50,362 nt of DNA from Magnetococcales bacterium (GCA_015232395.1 JADFZT010000030.1:1-50362); one strand, 5' to 3'. Shown: positions 25,392 to 34,990, numbered from the stretch's first letter. The notes: generated by a model not told the origin, from the letters alone. Numbers and translations are program-made.

Positions 25392-26027
25392 TCAGGAGGT
25401 GCGTTCAAAAATTTTCGCTGCTTCACCCGGCTCCAGGTTGAACTCCTGTTCAATCATCTCGTTCCAGGCATCCCGCTTGAAGGTTTTGCGGTCGGGTACC
25501 TTGCGATGGACCAGGTTGTAGTGACATTCGATGCAGGTTTTACCCTCCTGGACCTCCTTGGTGTGCAGCTCTCTGACGTGGGGACGGCTGCCGATGATCG
25601 CCTCATTGACGTGACACTTCAGACAGGTGGCCGAACCGGTTTTCTTAAACCAATCCCGGGTCTTGAAGGCCATTTCGGGGCGGTGCAGTTCAAAAACCAC
25701 CTCATCGCCGTAATCACCGGTGATCTCCGCCACCAGATCCTTGTAGGCCATGATGTGATCCCAGGTGGCCGCAAAGATGCCCGGGGAGACATGGCAATCA
25801 CCGCAGATGGCCCGCACCCCGGAACGGGAGTTGTAGTGAACCGAGGTGCGATATTCATCCGCTGCAAAATCCATGGAGTGGCAGGTGGTGCAAAACTCTT
25901 CGGTGGCGGTCAAATGGTCGAACTCCACCAAAAACACAATCCCAGCCATCCCCACTACGATGCCGCCAGCCAGCCAGGGCAGCATGCGTTTATATTTGGT
26001 GAAAAGCCCGACGATCCAATTCTTCAT
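25392..26027 (-). CDS. napC: Tetrahaem NapC/NrfH-family quinol dehydrogenase
   Basis: 211 residues. An N-terminal membrane anchor (about 16-35) is followed by a periplasmic domain with four haem-binding sites: CTTCH (46-50), CGDCH (75-79), CLKCH (135-139) and CIECH (165-169). Proteins of this family take electrons from menaquinol or ubiquinol and pass them to periplasmic reductases. The start overlaps the stop of the octahaem gene by four bases (ATGA), so the two are a translational unit and likely partners. By position it also completes a napFDAGHB-C order, so it may serve both NapAB and the octahaem protein. In Campylobacterota the equivalent Hao partner is called HaoC, so the symbol napC is tentative. 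Confidence 0.85.
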   Translation of the reverse strand: MKNWIVGLFTKYKRMLPWLAGGIVVGMAGIVFLVEFDHLTATEEFCTTCHSMDFAADEYRTSVHYNSRSGVRAICGDCHVSPGIFAATWDHIMAYKDLVAEITGDYGDEVVFELHRPEMAFKTRDWFKKTGSATCLKCHVNEAIIGSRPHVRELHTKEVQEGKTCIECHYNLVHRKVPDRKTFKRDAWNEMIEQEFNLEPGEAAKIFERTS

Positions 26028-27526
26028 TGAGCGCCTCCCTTGGCTTCACCGGTCTCCTGTATATATTCATCCATCTGCATGTGCAGGATGGGATCATCGA
26101 TGTTGTGATGATTCATCCACTCGTGGTGCTTGCTTTGGCCCACATGGGTCGCCACCAGGTCACTGCCCAGCTGGAAGCCGGCCACTTGATGCACCTCGGG
26201 GAGAAACTTGGTGTAGAAGTTACGGGCCACCTGATACATCCCTTCCCACCAGACGTGGTTGGGGCTCCCCATGGAAGCGCCGTGCCTGGCACGGGCACCT
26301 TCATCATGCCACAGCTCCCAATAGGTGTATTCGATGGGCTCGTCAAAGGGGGTCGGTGTCAGCTTACCCCGCTTGTAAAGCTCCTGCATGATGGCCAGCG
26401 CCGGCTTGCCGAACTTTTCGTTGTAGAGCACCACCACATCGTCGAAAAGCTTCATGAAGCCGTTGGCAAACGGGGTGCCGTGACATTCTACACACACCTT
26501 CATCATGGCTGCCCGACGCCGTTTGGGGCCAGCCACCACCTTGACGATACCGGTCGTGCCATCCCGTTTGGCCAGGCCGTCGCCTTTTTTCGGAGGCTCC
26601 TTGCTGACGGGCCAGTTTTGTTTGTCGCCATCCTCAAAGATGATCAGGTATTGCTTTTCGGACACCGGGGTATTGAGCTTCCAGGCGTTGCGCATACCCA
26701 CATCATGGGTTCCCCGCAGGGAGGGCGTGGCAGCCATGTGGCAGGTGACGCAGGTGGGAGCGACGTTGTTGTCAACACCGGTGACCCAGCTGTCGCTTTC
26801 AAAATTCATTTCATGTTGCCGGGAGGAATAAACCATGCCGTGCTTGGAGGCGTCATAGATTTCCTTGTCCGGGGAGTCCAAACCGCTGTGGCAGCGGGAG
26901 CAGGCCTGGGGATCCCGAGCCTGGGCCTTGGAAAAAGAGTGGCGCACGTGACAGGAGGAACAAGAGCCCCGGGAACCATCGGGGTTGATGCGACCGATAC
27001 CGGTATTGGGCCAGGATTCGGGCTCCAGAGAGCCATCACCCCGCACCTTCACCCGGGAGCCGTGGCACTGGGCGCAACCGGCATTGACCACCGCCGGGCC
27101 ACTGACCAGATTACCCAGGGTCTTGACATATTTATCCAGACGCACCACGGCATCGGCATGGGTGGAGCCCTGCTGCTGCTTGAACTCCTTGGGATGGCAA
27201 CGGGCGCAATCCTTGGGAGAGACGATCAGGGAGATGATATTCCCCTTGTGCTCAAAAGCATCGGCATCGCTCTCCTCAGCCCGGTGGCAGTCATAGCAGT
27301 TGACGTTGGCCTTGCCATGGGCTCCCCCTTTCCACTGTTCAAACAGGCCGTGGGAAGATTTTTTGTGACACTTGACGCACTGGCCTCCATCCTCATGCCC
27401 CCAATTGGAGGGGTCCAGGTCCACCTTCTCGGCATATGCCGGTTGAACCAGGGCCATACAGACCATTGTGATGGACAATACTGCAAAAATTTTCCTTAGA
27501 ACGCTCATAAACATCTTCTTTCCCAT
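26024..27526 (-). CDS. Octahaem cytochrome c of the hydroxylamine oxidoreductase family
   Basis: 500 residues with a Sec signal peptide (cleaved after QPAYA, residue 32) and eight CxxCH sites at 50, 77, 107, 151, 189, 209, 259 and 345 (first Cys). The C-terminal helical part contains YTYWELWHDEGARARHGAS, the family signature also seen in nitrifier Hao. Family members oxidise hydroxylamine or hydrazine, or, in anaerobic bacteria lacking the haem P460 Tyr crosslink, reduce nitrite or hydroxylamine. Several Tyr lie near the crosslink region, so the direction cannot be settled by eye. The ATG at 27526 is chosen because GGGGAGG stands just before it; a TTG at 27544 is less likely. It sits between napB and the tetrahaem gene, overlapping the latter by four bases. 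Periplasmic. Confidence 0.88.
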   Translation of the reverse strand: MGKKMFMSVLRKIFAVLSITMVCMALVQPAYAEKVDLDPSNWGHEDGGQCVKCHKKSSHGLFEQWKGGAHGKANVNCYDCHRAEESDADAFEHKGNIISLIVSPKDCARCHPKEFKQQQGSTHADAVVRLDKYVKTLGNLVSGPAVVNAGCAQCHGSRVKVRGDGSLEPESWPNTGIGRINPDGSRGSCSSCHVRHSFSKAQARDPQACSRCHSGLDSPDKEIYDASKHGMVYSSRQHEMNFESDSWVTGVDNNVAPTCVTCHMAATPSLRGTHDVGMRNAWKLNTPVSEKQYLIIFEDGDKQNWPVSKEPPKKGDGLAKRDGTTGIVKVVAGPKRRRAAMMKVCVECHGTPFANGFMKLFDDVVVLYNEKFGKPALAIMQELYKRGKLTPTPFDEPIEYTYWELWHDEGARARHGASMGSPNHVWWEGMYQVARNFYTKFLPEVHQVAGFQLGSDLVATHVGQSKHHEWMNHHNIDDPILHMQMDEYIQETGEAKGGAQ

Positions 27527-27906
27527 GGCTCCCTCCCCGTTCAAGGGGCGCTCGTTTGCAAAAGGGGGTCATCAGTGCCATCTGTATTTTAAGAGAGGCC
27601 CTAGGCCCCCTCTCTCAAAAGCCAGCCACCCTCCCCCACCACTCCGCTCTCTCTCCAACCCCACCACCCATGCCCTCGCTCCGGTCATCGGGGAGGGGGA
27701 TTGTGCCACTGGTTGCGGCAAACCTGCCACCAGCTTTCTTTGAACCGTTGTCACTGTCTCAATCAGGCTGCTGCCTGGCCAAATCGAATACCCCCGTCAC
27801 ATGCCATCAGCCTATAATGGCCATCCGTTGGGGAAATTTGAAACGCTATGAAGGGAGGAGTCGCCTCCCCCCTTCATATTCAAACAATGCAACAGATCAG
27901 GATGCG
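27527..27906. other. Intergenic region inside the nap-hao cluster, with two hairpins
   Basis: 380 bases between napB and the octahaem gene. Two inverted repeats are visible: AGAGAGG/CCTCTCT with TTTT and AAAA flanks at 27587-27620, and ATGAAGGG-AGG/CCT-CCCTTCAT at 27848-27877, the latter 30 bases past the napB stop. Neither is followed by a U-tract on the minus strand. They could mark an RNA processing site that sets napB and hao mRNA levels apart. No FNR-type box was found, so a separate hao promoter is not evident. Confidence 0.55.
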
Positions 27907-28404
27907 CTAAAAGATATCATCCTGGGCTGCTTTTTTCTTGGCAACCTTCTTCGTGGCCACGTAGGGGATGCCCTTGAAGGTGTTACCCACCAGAGGCTTG
28001 CCATCCACCATCTGCACGTGACACTGGGAGCAGTTGTAGCGGCCCTGATAGAGCTTATCCAGCGCCTTGCCGGTGCGATCCTTGTAGTGGCTCTCACCCA
28101 TCACCGGGGCTTCAGCCATTTCATAGGTGGAGATGTCATGGCACTCCAGGCAGGTGTTCTTGCCCTTGAGGATCACCATTTTGTCCTGGGTGTGGGGAAT
28201 CTGTGGGGGGGCGGTGTTCCAGGCCCGACTCATCACCTTCTGCTTACCGGGCTTGTCTCCCAGATAAGGCTTGTCCGGAGCTACCACTTCATCGGCAAAA
28301 AGACTCTTGTCACCACGCAGTGAAACTATGCCACTGGCCGCAGCCAGGCCGCTCATGCCCAGCAGCACGAAAGCGGAAAGTAGAACCATAAACTGACGTT
28401 TCAT
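27907..28404 (-). CDS. napB: NapB, dihaem cytochrome c subunit of periplasmic nitrate reductase
   Basis: 165 residues with a Sec signal peptide (cleavage near AAASG, residue 23) and two haem sites, CLECH (85-89) and CSQCH (125-129). NapB passes electrons to NapA. Conserved family segments include PPQIPHTQD, before the first haem, and VMGESHYKDR between the haems. A strong AAGGAGAGG lies just before the ATG. It is 49 bases after the napH stop. The tail is Lys-rich (KKVAKKKAAQDD). Confidence 0.95.
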   Translation of the reverse strand: MKRQFMVLLSAFVLLGMSGLAAASGIVSLRGDKSLFADEVVAPDKPYLGDKPGKQKVMSRAWNTAPPQIPHTQDKMVILKGKNTCLECHDISTYEMAEAPVMGESHYKDRTGKALDKLYQGRYNCSQCHVQMVDGKPLVGNTFKGIPYVATKKVAKKKAAQDDIF

Positions 28405-28453
28405 GAAACCTCTCCTTAAGATTTTCCTCTGATATCCCGTTCAGGATCAAGGC

Positions 28454-29281
28454 TTAAGATTGGCGTTTCCCGAAGCGGAACACCTCTTGGGGGCAGATAT
28501 CGATACAGCGCCCGCAGTTGGTGCACATCGCATCAAGAATCGTCACATCCTTACCTCGAATTGCCGGTACGATCACCTGGGGTTCGGGACAGATATAGTA
28601 GCAATCGCCGCACTCGTCACACTTTTCCTTTTCAGAACGAATCCGCAAAGGACTCCACTGACCAACCAGGCTGTAGGTGGCCCCCATGGGACAGAGATGG
28701 GAACACCAGGCCCTTTCAGCAAAAAACGCATCCAGCAGGAAAATCCCTACCAGAATGGTCCAGCCCATTCCCAGACCGAAGATGATCTCCCGGTGCATGA
28801 TGGAAACGGGATTGACCGGCTCCCAGGCGATGACCCCCAGCAGAGCACTCACCAACAGCACCATACCGAGTACCCAATAGCGCAGATTGCGAGTCAGTTT
28901 GGCATAGCTTTTCAGCTTCAGCCGCCCCCGAACCCAATGTGCCCCATCGGTGACCAGGTTGACCGGGCAGGCCCAGGAACAGAAGAGCCGGCCCCCAACC
29001 AAGCCATAAAAAACCGTCACCACCAGCAAACCAATCCAGACCTCTTTTGCCAATGTCCCACTGGCGAACCACATCTGTAGAGCCAGCAGGGGATCGGTCA
29101 GGGGAACCGTATCCAGAATGAGACTCGCGGAAAGATTCCCCTTGATGATCCAGATGCCGAACCACGGTCCGAGCAGAAAAAGTGTGAGCACGAAAAATTG
29201 CGACATCCGCCGCACGAACAACCATTTGTTGGATTGCCAAAAACCTTTTGCTTGAGACTTGCCCGGAGTGGATGTGGTCAT
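28454..29281 (-). CDS. napH: NapH, membrane ferredoxin-type quinol dehydrogenase subunit
   Basis: 275 residues with four transmembrane helices, cytoplasmic SWACP and SHLCP cysteine pairs, and two C-terminal 4Fe-4S sites ([12 protein letters not shown] and [12 protein letters not shown]). With NapG it forms a quinol dehydrogenase that feeds NapB or a NapC protein. The start overlaps the napG stop by four bases (ATGA). Confidence 0.95.
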   Translation of the reverse strand: MTTSTPGKSQAKGFWQSNKWLFVRRMSQFFVLTLFLLGPWFGIWIIKGNLSASLILDTVPLTDPLLALQMWFASGTLAKEVWIGLLVVTVFYGLVGGRLFCSWACPVNLVTDGAHWVRGRLKLKSYAKLTRNLRYWVLGMVLLVSALLGVIAWEPVNPVSIMHREIIFGLGMGWTILVGIFLLDAFFAERAWCSHLCPMGATYSLVGQWSPLRIRSEKEKCDECGDCYYICPEPQVIVPAIRGKDVTILDAMCTNCGRCIDICPQEVFRFGKRQS

Positions 29282-30180
29282 TCCCCCACCTCCGACCCCT
29301 GGTTGAGAATATCCATGGCGGAAGGACCGAAACGGGCCTTCAACTCCGCCGGGGTATCCTCTGGCTGCACCAGGCCAATGGTGCCGTGTTGATAGCTCAC
29401 ACCGTCAGGGAGGTTGTAGCGATGAGGCACGTCAGGCGCGACCAGACTTTTCCCGGCCTTACGCTTCTCTTCCCACCCTTTGCGGTAATGTGCACCCAGC
29501 TGCCCCTTGGCCAGCTTGATGGGCAATACCTTGATGGCCGCCTCCTCCAGAATGCAGGCGCGTTCGCACTTGCCGCATCCGGTGCAGGCGTCGGAGTGAA
29601 CCACCGGTATGAACTGCGCGTGCACCCCGGAGCGAACGTTGTGCCGGTATTCCAGGGAGATCGCCTGATCAATCGCCGGGCAGACCCGATAGCACACTTC
29701 GCACCGAAGGCCCAAAAAGGCGATACAGGTTTCCTGGTCGAGCAACACCGCCAGCCCCATACGGGCTTTGTCGATGTCGGTCAATTCCGGATCCAACGCC
29801 CCCGAGGGGCAAGCTTTCACACACGGGATATCCTCACACATTTCGCAAGGAATCTCTCTGGCGTGAAAGTAGGGAGTCCCCAAACTCACCCCATCTCCCA
29901 CCCGGGAGAGTTTCAGGGTGTCAAAAGGGCAATCCCTGACACACAATCCACAACGCAAACACTTGGCCTGGAAATCAGCCTCCGGCAGGGCGCCCGGAGG
30001 CCGGAGGGCTTCGGCGGGCAGATCTTTCTTTGCCCCTTCCGCCTTCCAGGCCACCAGCATCCCCACCAGGGAGACGGTGCAAGCGGTCTGCACCGTCTCC
30101 TTGATGGCTTGTCGGCGAGTCAGCTGCCGACGACCATCAGGAGGGCTTGCCTTCAGCTCCGATTTCCGACTTTCCGCCAT
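29278..30180 (-). CDS. napG: NapG, Tat-exported ferredoxin-type protein
   Basis: 300 residues. An unusually long N-region precedes a twin-arginine signal ([12 protein letters not shown], near residues 20-31) and a hydrophobic stretch. Four 4Fe-4S clusters follow, seen as [35 protein letters not shown] and [11 protein letters not shown]. It is the periplasmic partner of NapH. The ATG overlaps the napA stop by one base (TAATG), so it is translationally coupled to napA. Confidence 0.95.
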   Translation of the reverse strand: MAESRKSELKASPPDGRRQLTRRQAIKETVQTACTVSLVGMLVAWKAEGAKKDLPAEALRPPGALPEADFQAKCLRCGLCVRDCPFDTLKLSRVGDGVSLGTPYFHAREIPCEMCEDIPCVKACPSGALDPELTDIDKARMGLAVLLDQETCIAFLGLRCEVCYRVCPAIDQAISLEYRHNVRSGVHAQFIPVVHSDACTGCGKCERACILEEAAIKVLPIKLAKGQLGAHYRKGWEEKRKAGKSLVAPDVPHRYNLPDGVSYQHGTIGLVQPEDTPAELKARFGPSAMDILNQGSEVGE

Positions 30181-32690
30181 TAGACCTTAACCAGTTTGAC
30201 CGCGCACTTTTTATAGTCGGTCTCTTTGGAAATAGGACAAGTGGCATCCAGGGTGACTTTGTTGATCAGCACCCGGGCATCGAACCAAGGCACATAGATC
30301 AGACCCACTGGAGGCCGGTTGCGACCACGGGTTTCCACACGGGTGGTCACTTCACCCCGACGGGAGACCACTTTCACCTTGTCACCCCGCTTGAGACCCC
30401 GTTTTTTGGCGTCGTCGGGATGCATCTCCACCAACGCGTCCGGGAAGGCCCGATAGAGCTCGGGAACCCGTCCGGTCATGGAGCCGGAGTGCCAATGCTC
30501 AAGGACACGACCGGTGCACAGCCAGAGATCATACTCTTTGTCGGGCATCTCTGGGGGAGGCTCATAGGGAGCGGCGATGATCCAGGCCTTTTTGTCGGGC
30601 TTGCCGTAGAACTGGAAGTCGCTGCCCTTCTCCACGTGGGGATCGTAGCCTTCTTTGAAGCGCCACAAGGTCTCCTTGCCGTCGATCACCGGCCAACGCA
30701 TGCCACGGGCCTTGTGATAGTCGTCGAAGGGGGCCAGCTCATGACCCTTCTTGGGACCGTCGGAAGAGAAGCGACGATACTCCTCGAAGAGACCCTTCTG
30801 GATGTAAAATCCGAAGTGTTCCATCTCGTCGTTCTGGTAGGTGTTGCCAGCGCTGTCAGTGACCTTGGTCGCCGGGAACCGATCCACCTGACCGTTGCGA
30901 TAGAGCACATCATAAAGGGTCTTGCCACGATATTCCGGCATCTGCTTGATCAGATCCTCGGTCCAGACATCCTCAACCTTGAGATATTTGGAAAATTCGA
31001 CGATCTGCCAGAGGTCGGATTTCGCCTCACCCGGAGCTGAGACCTGCTGACGCCAAAACTGGGTGCGCCGCTCGGCGTTGCCGTAAGCCCCTTCTTTTTC
31101 GGTCCACATGGCGGTAGGCAGCACCAGATCCGAAGCCTGGGCGGAAACCGTGGGATAGGGATCGGTGGTGATGACAAAGTTTTCCGGATCCCGGGCGCCT
31201 TTGAGCCAGGGATTCAGGTTGGCAAAATCCTGGAAAGGATTGGCGCATTGGACCCAGAGGACGTTGACCTTTTTGTCTTCCAGGGCGCGCATCATCGCCA
31301 CAGCATGGGTACCGGGTTTGCCGGGGATGGTGCCGGAGGGGAGCTTCCAAACCTTTTCGGCAAACTTCCGATGGGGCTCTTTCATCACCACCAGGTCAGC
31401 CGGGAGACGATGGGCGAAGGTACCCACTTCACGGGCGGTGCCGCAGGCGGAGGGCTGACCGGTCAGGGAGAAGGGACCGTTGCCGGGCTGGGAAATCTTA
31501 CCTGTGAGCAGATGGATGTTATAGACCAGGCCGTTCATCCAGGAACCCCGGGTGTGTTGATTCATACCCATGGTCCAGTAGGAGACGATCTTGAGCTTGG
31601 GATCGGCATACATCTTGGCCAGCTCTTCCAGCTTCTCTTTGGGCACCCCGGAAATTTCGGCGGTGTGCTCGAAGGTGTAGGTGGAGAGAAACTTGGCGTA
31701 AGCATCCATGTCGATGGGCTGGGAGCCAACCTGGGCCTTGCGGGGGCTGGAATTCTTGGCAGCCTTTTCCAGGGGATGGTCGGGCCGGAGGCCATAGCCG
31801 ATGTCGGTGTTGGCCAAGCGCAGGTTGACGTGCTTGTTGACAAAGTCGCTGTTGACCGCACCCGACTGCACGATGTAGTTGGCAATGCAGTTGGCAATGG
31901 CCAGATCGGTCTGGGGCTTGAAGACCATTTCCAGGTCGGCCAGATCGGTCACACGGTTGGTCAAGGTGGTGAGATTGACCAGCTTCGCACCCTTGGTGAG
32001 CTTGGTGTCGGTCAGACGGGAGAAGAGAATAGGATGCATCTCCGCCATGTTGGCGCCCCACAGCACGAAGGCGTCGGCATGCTCCAGATCGTCGTAGCAA
32101 CCCATGGGCTCGTCGATGCCGAAAGCCCGCATGAAACCAGCCACAGCTGAGGCCATGCAGTGACGGGCGTTGGGATCGATATTGTTGGAGCGCAGGCCTG
32201 CCTTGTGGAACTTGGCAGCGGCATACCCTTCCCAGATGGTCCATTGACCGGAGCCGAACATGGCCACCGAGGTGGGACCCTTTTTCTTGATGGCGGCTTT
32301 GTATTTTTCAGCCATCAGCTTGAAAGCGGCATCCCAGGAGATGGGGCCAAATTTCCCATCCTTGGCAAACTTGCCATCTTTCATACGCAGCATGGGCTGA
32401 ACCACCCGGTCGCTGCCGTACATGATCTTCGAGAGGAAATAGCCCTTGATGCAGTTGAGACCCCGATTGACCGGTGCGTCCGGATCACCCTGGGTACCCA
32501 CGACCTTGTCATTTTTTACACCTACCAGAACGCTGCAACCCGTACCGCAAAAACGGCAAGGGGCTTTGTCCCAGCGCACATCACCATGGCCGTCGGCCAT
32601 GGCTGTTACCGGATTGAGTTCCACACCGGCCGCCGCTGCTGTGGCCGCCACTGCGGAGGACTTGATAAATTTCCTGCGAGTTAGATTCAT
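30180..32690 (-). CDS. napA: NapA, catalytic molybdenum subunit of periplasmic nitrate reductase
   Basis: Reduces nitrate to nitrite in the periplasm. 836 residues, the usual length. A Tat signal ([20 protein letters not shown]) is followed by a 4Fe-4S site formed by Cys45, 48 and 52 (CRFCGTGC) and Cys80 (GLNCIKGYF). The molybdenum ligand is Cys178 in ARHCMASAV, the Nap-type cysteine. The bis-MGD binding domain covers the rest, ending in [27 protein letters not shown] precedes the ATG. The 181-base gap to napD contains the hairpin at 32758-32778. Confidence 0.97.
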   Translation of the reverse strand: MNLTRRKFIKSSAVAATAAAAGVELNPVTAMADGHGDVRWDKAPCRFCGTGCSVLVGVKNDKVVGTQGDPDAPVNRGLNCIKGYFLSKIMYGSDRVVQPMLRMKDGKFAKDGKFGPISWDAAFKLMAEKYKAAIKKKGPTSVAMFGSGQWTIWEGYAAAKFHKAGLRSNNIDPNARHCMASAVAGFMRAFGIDEPMGCYDDLEHADAFVLWGANMAEMHPILFSRLTDTKLTKGAKLVNLTTLTNRVTDLADLEMVFKPQTDLAIANCIANYIVQSGAVNSDFVNKHVNLRLANTDIGYGLRPDHPLEKAAKNSSPRKAQVGSQPIDMDAYAKFLSTYTFEHTAEISGVPKEKLEELAKMYADPKLKIVSYWTMGMNQHTRGSWMNGLVYNIHLLTGKISQPGNGPFSLTGQPSACGTAREVGTFAHRLPADLVVMKEPHRKFAEKVWKLPSGTIPGKPGTHAVAMMRALEDKKVNVLWVQCANPFQDFANLNPWLKGARDPENFVITTDPYPTVSAQASDLVLPTAMWTEKEGAYGNAERRTQFWRQQVSAPGEAKSDLWQIVEFSKYLKVEDVWTEDLIKQMPEYRGKTLYDVLYRNGQVDRFPATKVTDSAGNTYQNDEMEHFGFYIQKGLFEEYRRFSSDGPKKGHELAPFDDYHKARGMRWPVIDGKETLWRFKEGYDPHVEKGSDFQFYGKPDKKAWIIAAPYEPPPEMPDKEYDLWLCTGRVLEHWHSGSMTGRVPELYRAFPDALVEMHPDDAKKRGLKRGDKVKVVSRRGEVTTRVETRGRNRPPVGLIYVPWFDARVLINKVTLDATCPISKETDYKKCAVKLVKV

Positions 32691-32757
32691 GCTTTAAGTC
32701 TCCTCCCTTGCTGTTGACATCCCGAACAAATTTTTATTGATCTCCGTATAGTCACTG

Positions 32758-32778
32758 CCGGTCGCCAGACCGGTTTTT
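32758..32778 (+). terminator. Hairpin plus T-run between napD and napA (plus-strand orientation)
   Basis: CCGGTC-GCCA-GACCGG is a perfect 6-bp stem with a tetraloop, followed on the plus strand by TTTTT. In this orientation it would stop antisense transcripts entering napD. On the nap mRNA the same stem follows an A-run and may instead protect the 5' end of a processed napA message. Confidence 0.6.
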
Positions 32779-32871
32779 CCACTTTTTTAAAACGCCTCAC
32801 CTTCCAGTTGATTCCGACCTCTCAGCCTCCTTGGGTCAGATCACGGCCATTTCTTCGACCGGGGAGACGCT

Positions 32872-33225
32872 TCAGCGCTGAGACTCCTTTTTCTTCTGCT
32901 CTTCCCGCTCGCTGGTCTCATCGTTCTCTTCCTTGACCTGCAACGCCTTGATCACATTATCGGTGAGCTTCATCTGTGCCGCCCGCTCATCGGATTCTTC
33001 CTCAAAATAGTGGTAGACCATCGCCGCTGAAATCACCCCGGAGGTGTGGTGCAGATTGCTGATGAGCCGGGCTTGGGTCCCCATCCCCGTGCTTTCGTAG
33101 GTGATGATGATTTTACCGTTGTCGAGCACCTCATGAACCTCGATGCCCTCCTGCTCACCCAGATTTTCGGCCACCTCATGCTGTCGACCGGGTTTGGCGT
33201 AAACCAGAATGCCGCTGATATTCAT
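32872..33225 (-). CDS. napD: NapD, NapA maturation chaperone
   Basis: 117 residues. NapD binds the Tat signal peptide of NapA and holds export until the cofactor is inserted. The family start MNISGILVYAKPGR is clear, as is the ferredoxin-like fold pattern to about residue 90. The C-terminal 25 residues are a highly charged Glu/Lys tail (EENDETSEREEQKKKESQ), an extension compared with the usual length of about 90. Confidence 0.92.
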   Translation of the reverse strand: MNISGILVYAKPGRQHEVAENLGEQEGIEVHEVLDNGKIIITYESTGMGTQARLISNLHHTSGVISAAMVYHYFEEESDERAAQMKLTDNVIKALQVKEENDETSEREEQKKKESQR

Positions 33226-33455
33226 GATGCAAAACCTCGGGATCGATTCAGGGTGGAATGGGCAGAGGAATCCTGGCAGTTACCAGGGAGCAGTCCGGAC
33301 GGTGTGACAGGGGTGTTCGATGGGGGGGGTAGGTCGGTTGGTTCGAAACAATAGATCCCAGAGCCGGATGGCATCCTGGTGGATAAAACAGGGTGGTGTC
33401 CGTGGTGCGTCAAGAGGTTCGAGCCAAGGTTCATCGTCATCCGTTCAATCCGATC

Positions 33456-33989
33456 CTAGGCGGCATGGGCCTTCGCCTCCGTTGCCATGGTGATGGCGTT
33501 GGTGGGGCAGGCTGCAACACAGGCCCCACATCCGCTACAGCTTGCCAGATGGACTTCCGGCAGCTCAGCCGCCCCCAGACGGGGTTTGAAGCGCAAGGAG
33601 CGGGGCTCACAACAATCTCCGCAAGCCCGGCAAAACACCCCTTTGTGGGCCAAACAGCCGCTGCCGATATTCGCCTTGATGTACCAAGGTGGGGCACTCT
33701 CCCCGGCTGGCGGCGCCAGCAACGCCCCGTCCTGGCAGATTTCCAGACATTTTTTGCAAAAAGTACACTCTCCCCGGCTGAAATCGACCTGGGGAAAACC
33801 GGCCCGATCCAGGGTGAGAATCCCCTCAGGACAGCTTTTTATACAGTCGCCACATCGGGAGCAGAGCGTCGTAAAGCGGGAATCGGAAACATGCCACGGC
33901 GGGCGGGTGGGAGGCGTTCCCCGAAAAAGGAGGTTTCTTCTGGAGATGGCCTGCGGCATTGTTGTCCGGTTGGCAGGGGGTGGAGTCAT
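33456..33989 (-). CDS. napF: NapF, cytoplasmic ferredoxin-type accessory protein
   Basis: 177 residues with three 4Fe-4S sites: CSRCGDCIKSCP, CTFCKKCLEICQ and CSGCGACVAACP, plus a CRACGDCCEP segment. NapF interacts with NapA in the cytoplasm and may help load its Fe-S cluster. The N-terminus holds SRRNLLFRG as in other NapF. Start ambiguous: ATG 33989 or 33959 (MPQAISRR), neither with a clear ribosome site. First gene of the nap operon; napD follows after 230 bases. Confidence 0.9.
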   Translation of the reverse strand: MTPPPANRTTMPQAISRRNLLFRGTPPTRPPWHVSDSRFTTLCSRCGDCIKSCPEGILTLDRAGFPQVDFSRGECTFCKKCLEICQDGALLAPPAGESAPPWYIKANIGSGCLAHKGVFCRACGDCCEPRSLRFKPRLGAAELPEVHLASCSGCGACVAACPTNAITMATEAKAHAA

Positions 33990-34036
33990 TCATTTTGGAT
34001 GGCTGGTAACAGCCGATCCGTCCTTTACCTAAAATG

Positions 34037-34105
34037 GTACGTGCATCCGGCGCGGCTCTCCATGATTCACCATGGCAACCCTGAGCCCGATGATGGTTCG
34101 GTACG
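34037..34105 (-). promoter_or_regulatory. Candidate structured leader of the nap operon
   Basis: A stem-in-stem: GGCTC (34054-34058) pairs with GAGCC (34083-34087) around an inner CCATG-ATTCAC-CATGG hairpin (34060-34075). It would lie in the 5' leader of napF mRNA, ending about 50 bases from the first ATG. A cofactor riboswitch is conceivable for a molybdenum enzyme operon, but no known consensus was recognised. Confidence 0.35.
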
Positions 34106-34342
34106 ACCTGTCTCAGCCGATCCGAATCCCTCCCCTCCCCCTTTGTGTCCGGTAATGATCCCAGCCTGAAAAAAACCAAGCTTGGGTGGCTCCCAGCTGC
34201 TTTTGACGGCAACCTGGAACATTCACCGCTACCTCTACCTGACATTTTGCGAGACTAACGGAAAAAAGGCACGGGTTCTATATCAGAAAATGTAAATTTT
34301 TTGTAACTGCACGTAAACAAAAGAAAAAAACGTTTGTATTCA

Positions 34343-34356
34343 CTGATATTTATCAA
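34343..34356 (-). promoter_or_regulatory. FNR/DNR-type operator upstream of napF
   Basis: On the minus strand the site reads TTGAT-AAAT-ATCAG, nine of ten consensus positions of TTGAT-N4-ATCAA. It is centred about 360 bases from the napF ATG, so the leader would be around 300 bases long if activation is from -41.5. The DNR-type regulator at 24293-24991 is the likely binder. Confidence 0.65.
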
Positions 34357-34838
34357 TCTTAGGCTGGGATGATGCACCCAAAAAACATTTTCAAAATTGA
34401 TCGGCGTTAATTTTTTGCCGTTATCCATTTTTTCTGTCCGCAAAGCGCTGGCGCTTGTAAAGATGGCTGGTCATCTCTCGAAAAACAACCCGTCTGCGCA
34501 CTGGCAATGATATTAATTCTCAATACGCTCCGATTTCTTTTCAATCAGCACAATTTCGAAAAGTCCCCCTGAAAAACAGTGATGCCGAAAGAAGGCAGCT
34601 CCCCAAAAAAAAGCGACTGCCAAATCTGTTTTTGATTGGTGCTACATTCCAGACAGGAAAAAAGATCGGCACTCAAGGAAGGAAGGGAGAGACAGGGAAG
34701 GGAAAAGCTGGGCGGGAGAGAGACCATCAGGAGAGGACTCTTGACGGTAATGATGTGCTTCCATCGCACCTCCCTCTCACAGGAAGGTGCTGCTCTTTTC
34801 AGCCAAATTCCCGATAGAGCAGACGAAACGATAAAACC

Positions 34839-34929
34839 GACGGAACCCAATCGCTTCGTCAGCCAACGCATTGGCTTGGGACCATGCCCACAGCAAGCAT
34901 AGCCCCCCAAACCATAAAATGGTTCCGTC
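34839..34929 (-). other. Nested inverted repeats, candidate structured RNA
   Basis: GACGGAACC (34839-34847) and GGTTCCGTC (34921-34929) are exact complements 73 bases apart. Between them lie AGCCAA-CGCA-TTGGCT (34861-34876) and, overlapping the outer arm, AACCAT-AAA-ATGGTT (34910-34924). The outer stem and the last hairpin share bases, so they exclude each other. The set begins 62 bases past the cytochrome stop. Confidence 0.5.
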
Positions 34930-34990
34930 AGCCGAAACCCGGGTCCAAACCCAGGCTGGTTTCACCACAAAAACCGGATGCCTGGAAACA

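Larger units (their letters stand above)
33990..34990. other. nap upstream region
   Basis: About 1 kb with no convincing gene between napF and the cytochrome c gene, both on the minus strand. From napF outward it holds a structured leader (34037-34105), an FNR/DNR-type box (34343-34356), a perfect AAGCGC-TG-GCGCTT dyad (34443-34456), a purine-rich stretch near 34660-34740, and a nested hairpin set (34839-34929) just after the cytochrome gene. Confidence 0.6.

Noticed and set aside
27592-27615. Hairpin AGAGAGG/CCTCTCT as a rho-independent terminator
   Set aside because: On both strands the bases after the stem are A rather than T.
34545-34910. Minus-strand frame of 121 codons between nap and the cytochrome c gene, and overlapping plus-strand frames
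   Set aside because: Composition is not protein-like, no ribosome site, and it covers the inverted repeats at 34839-34929.
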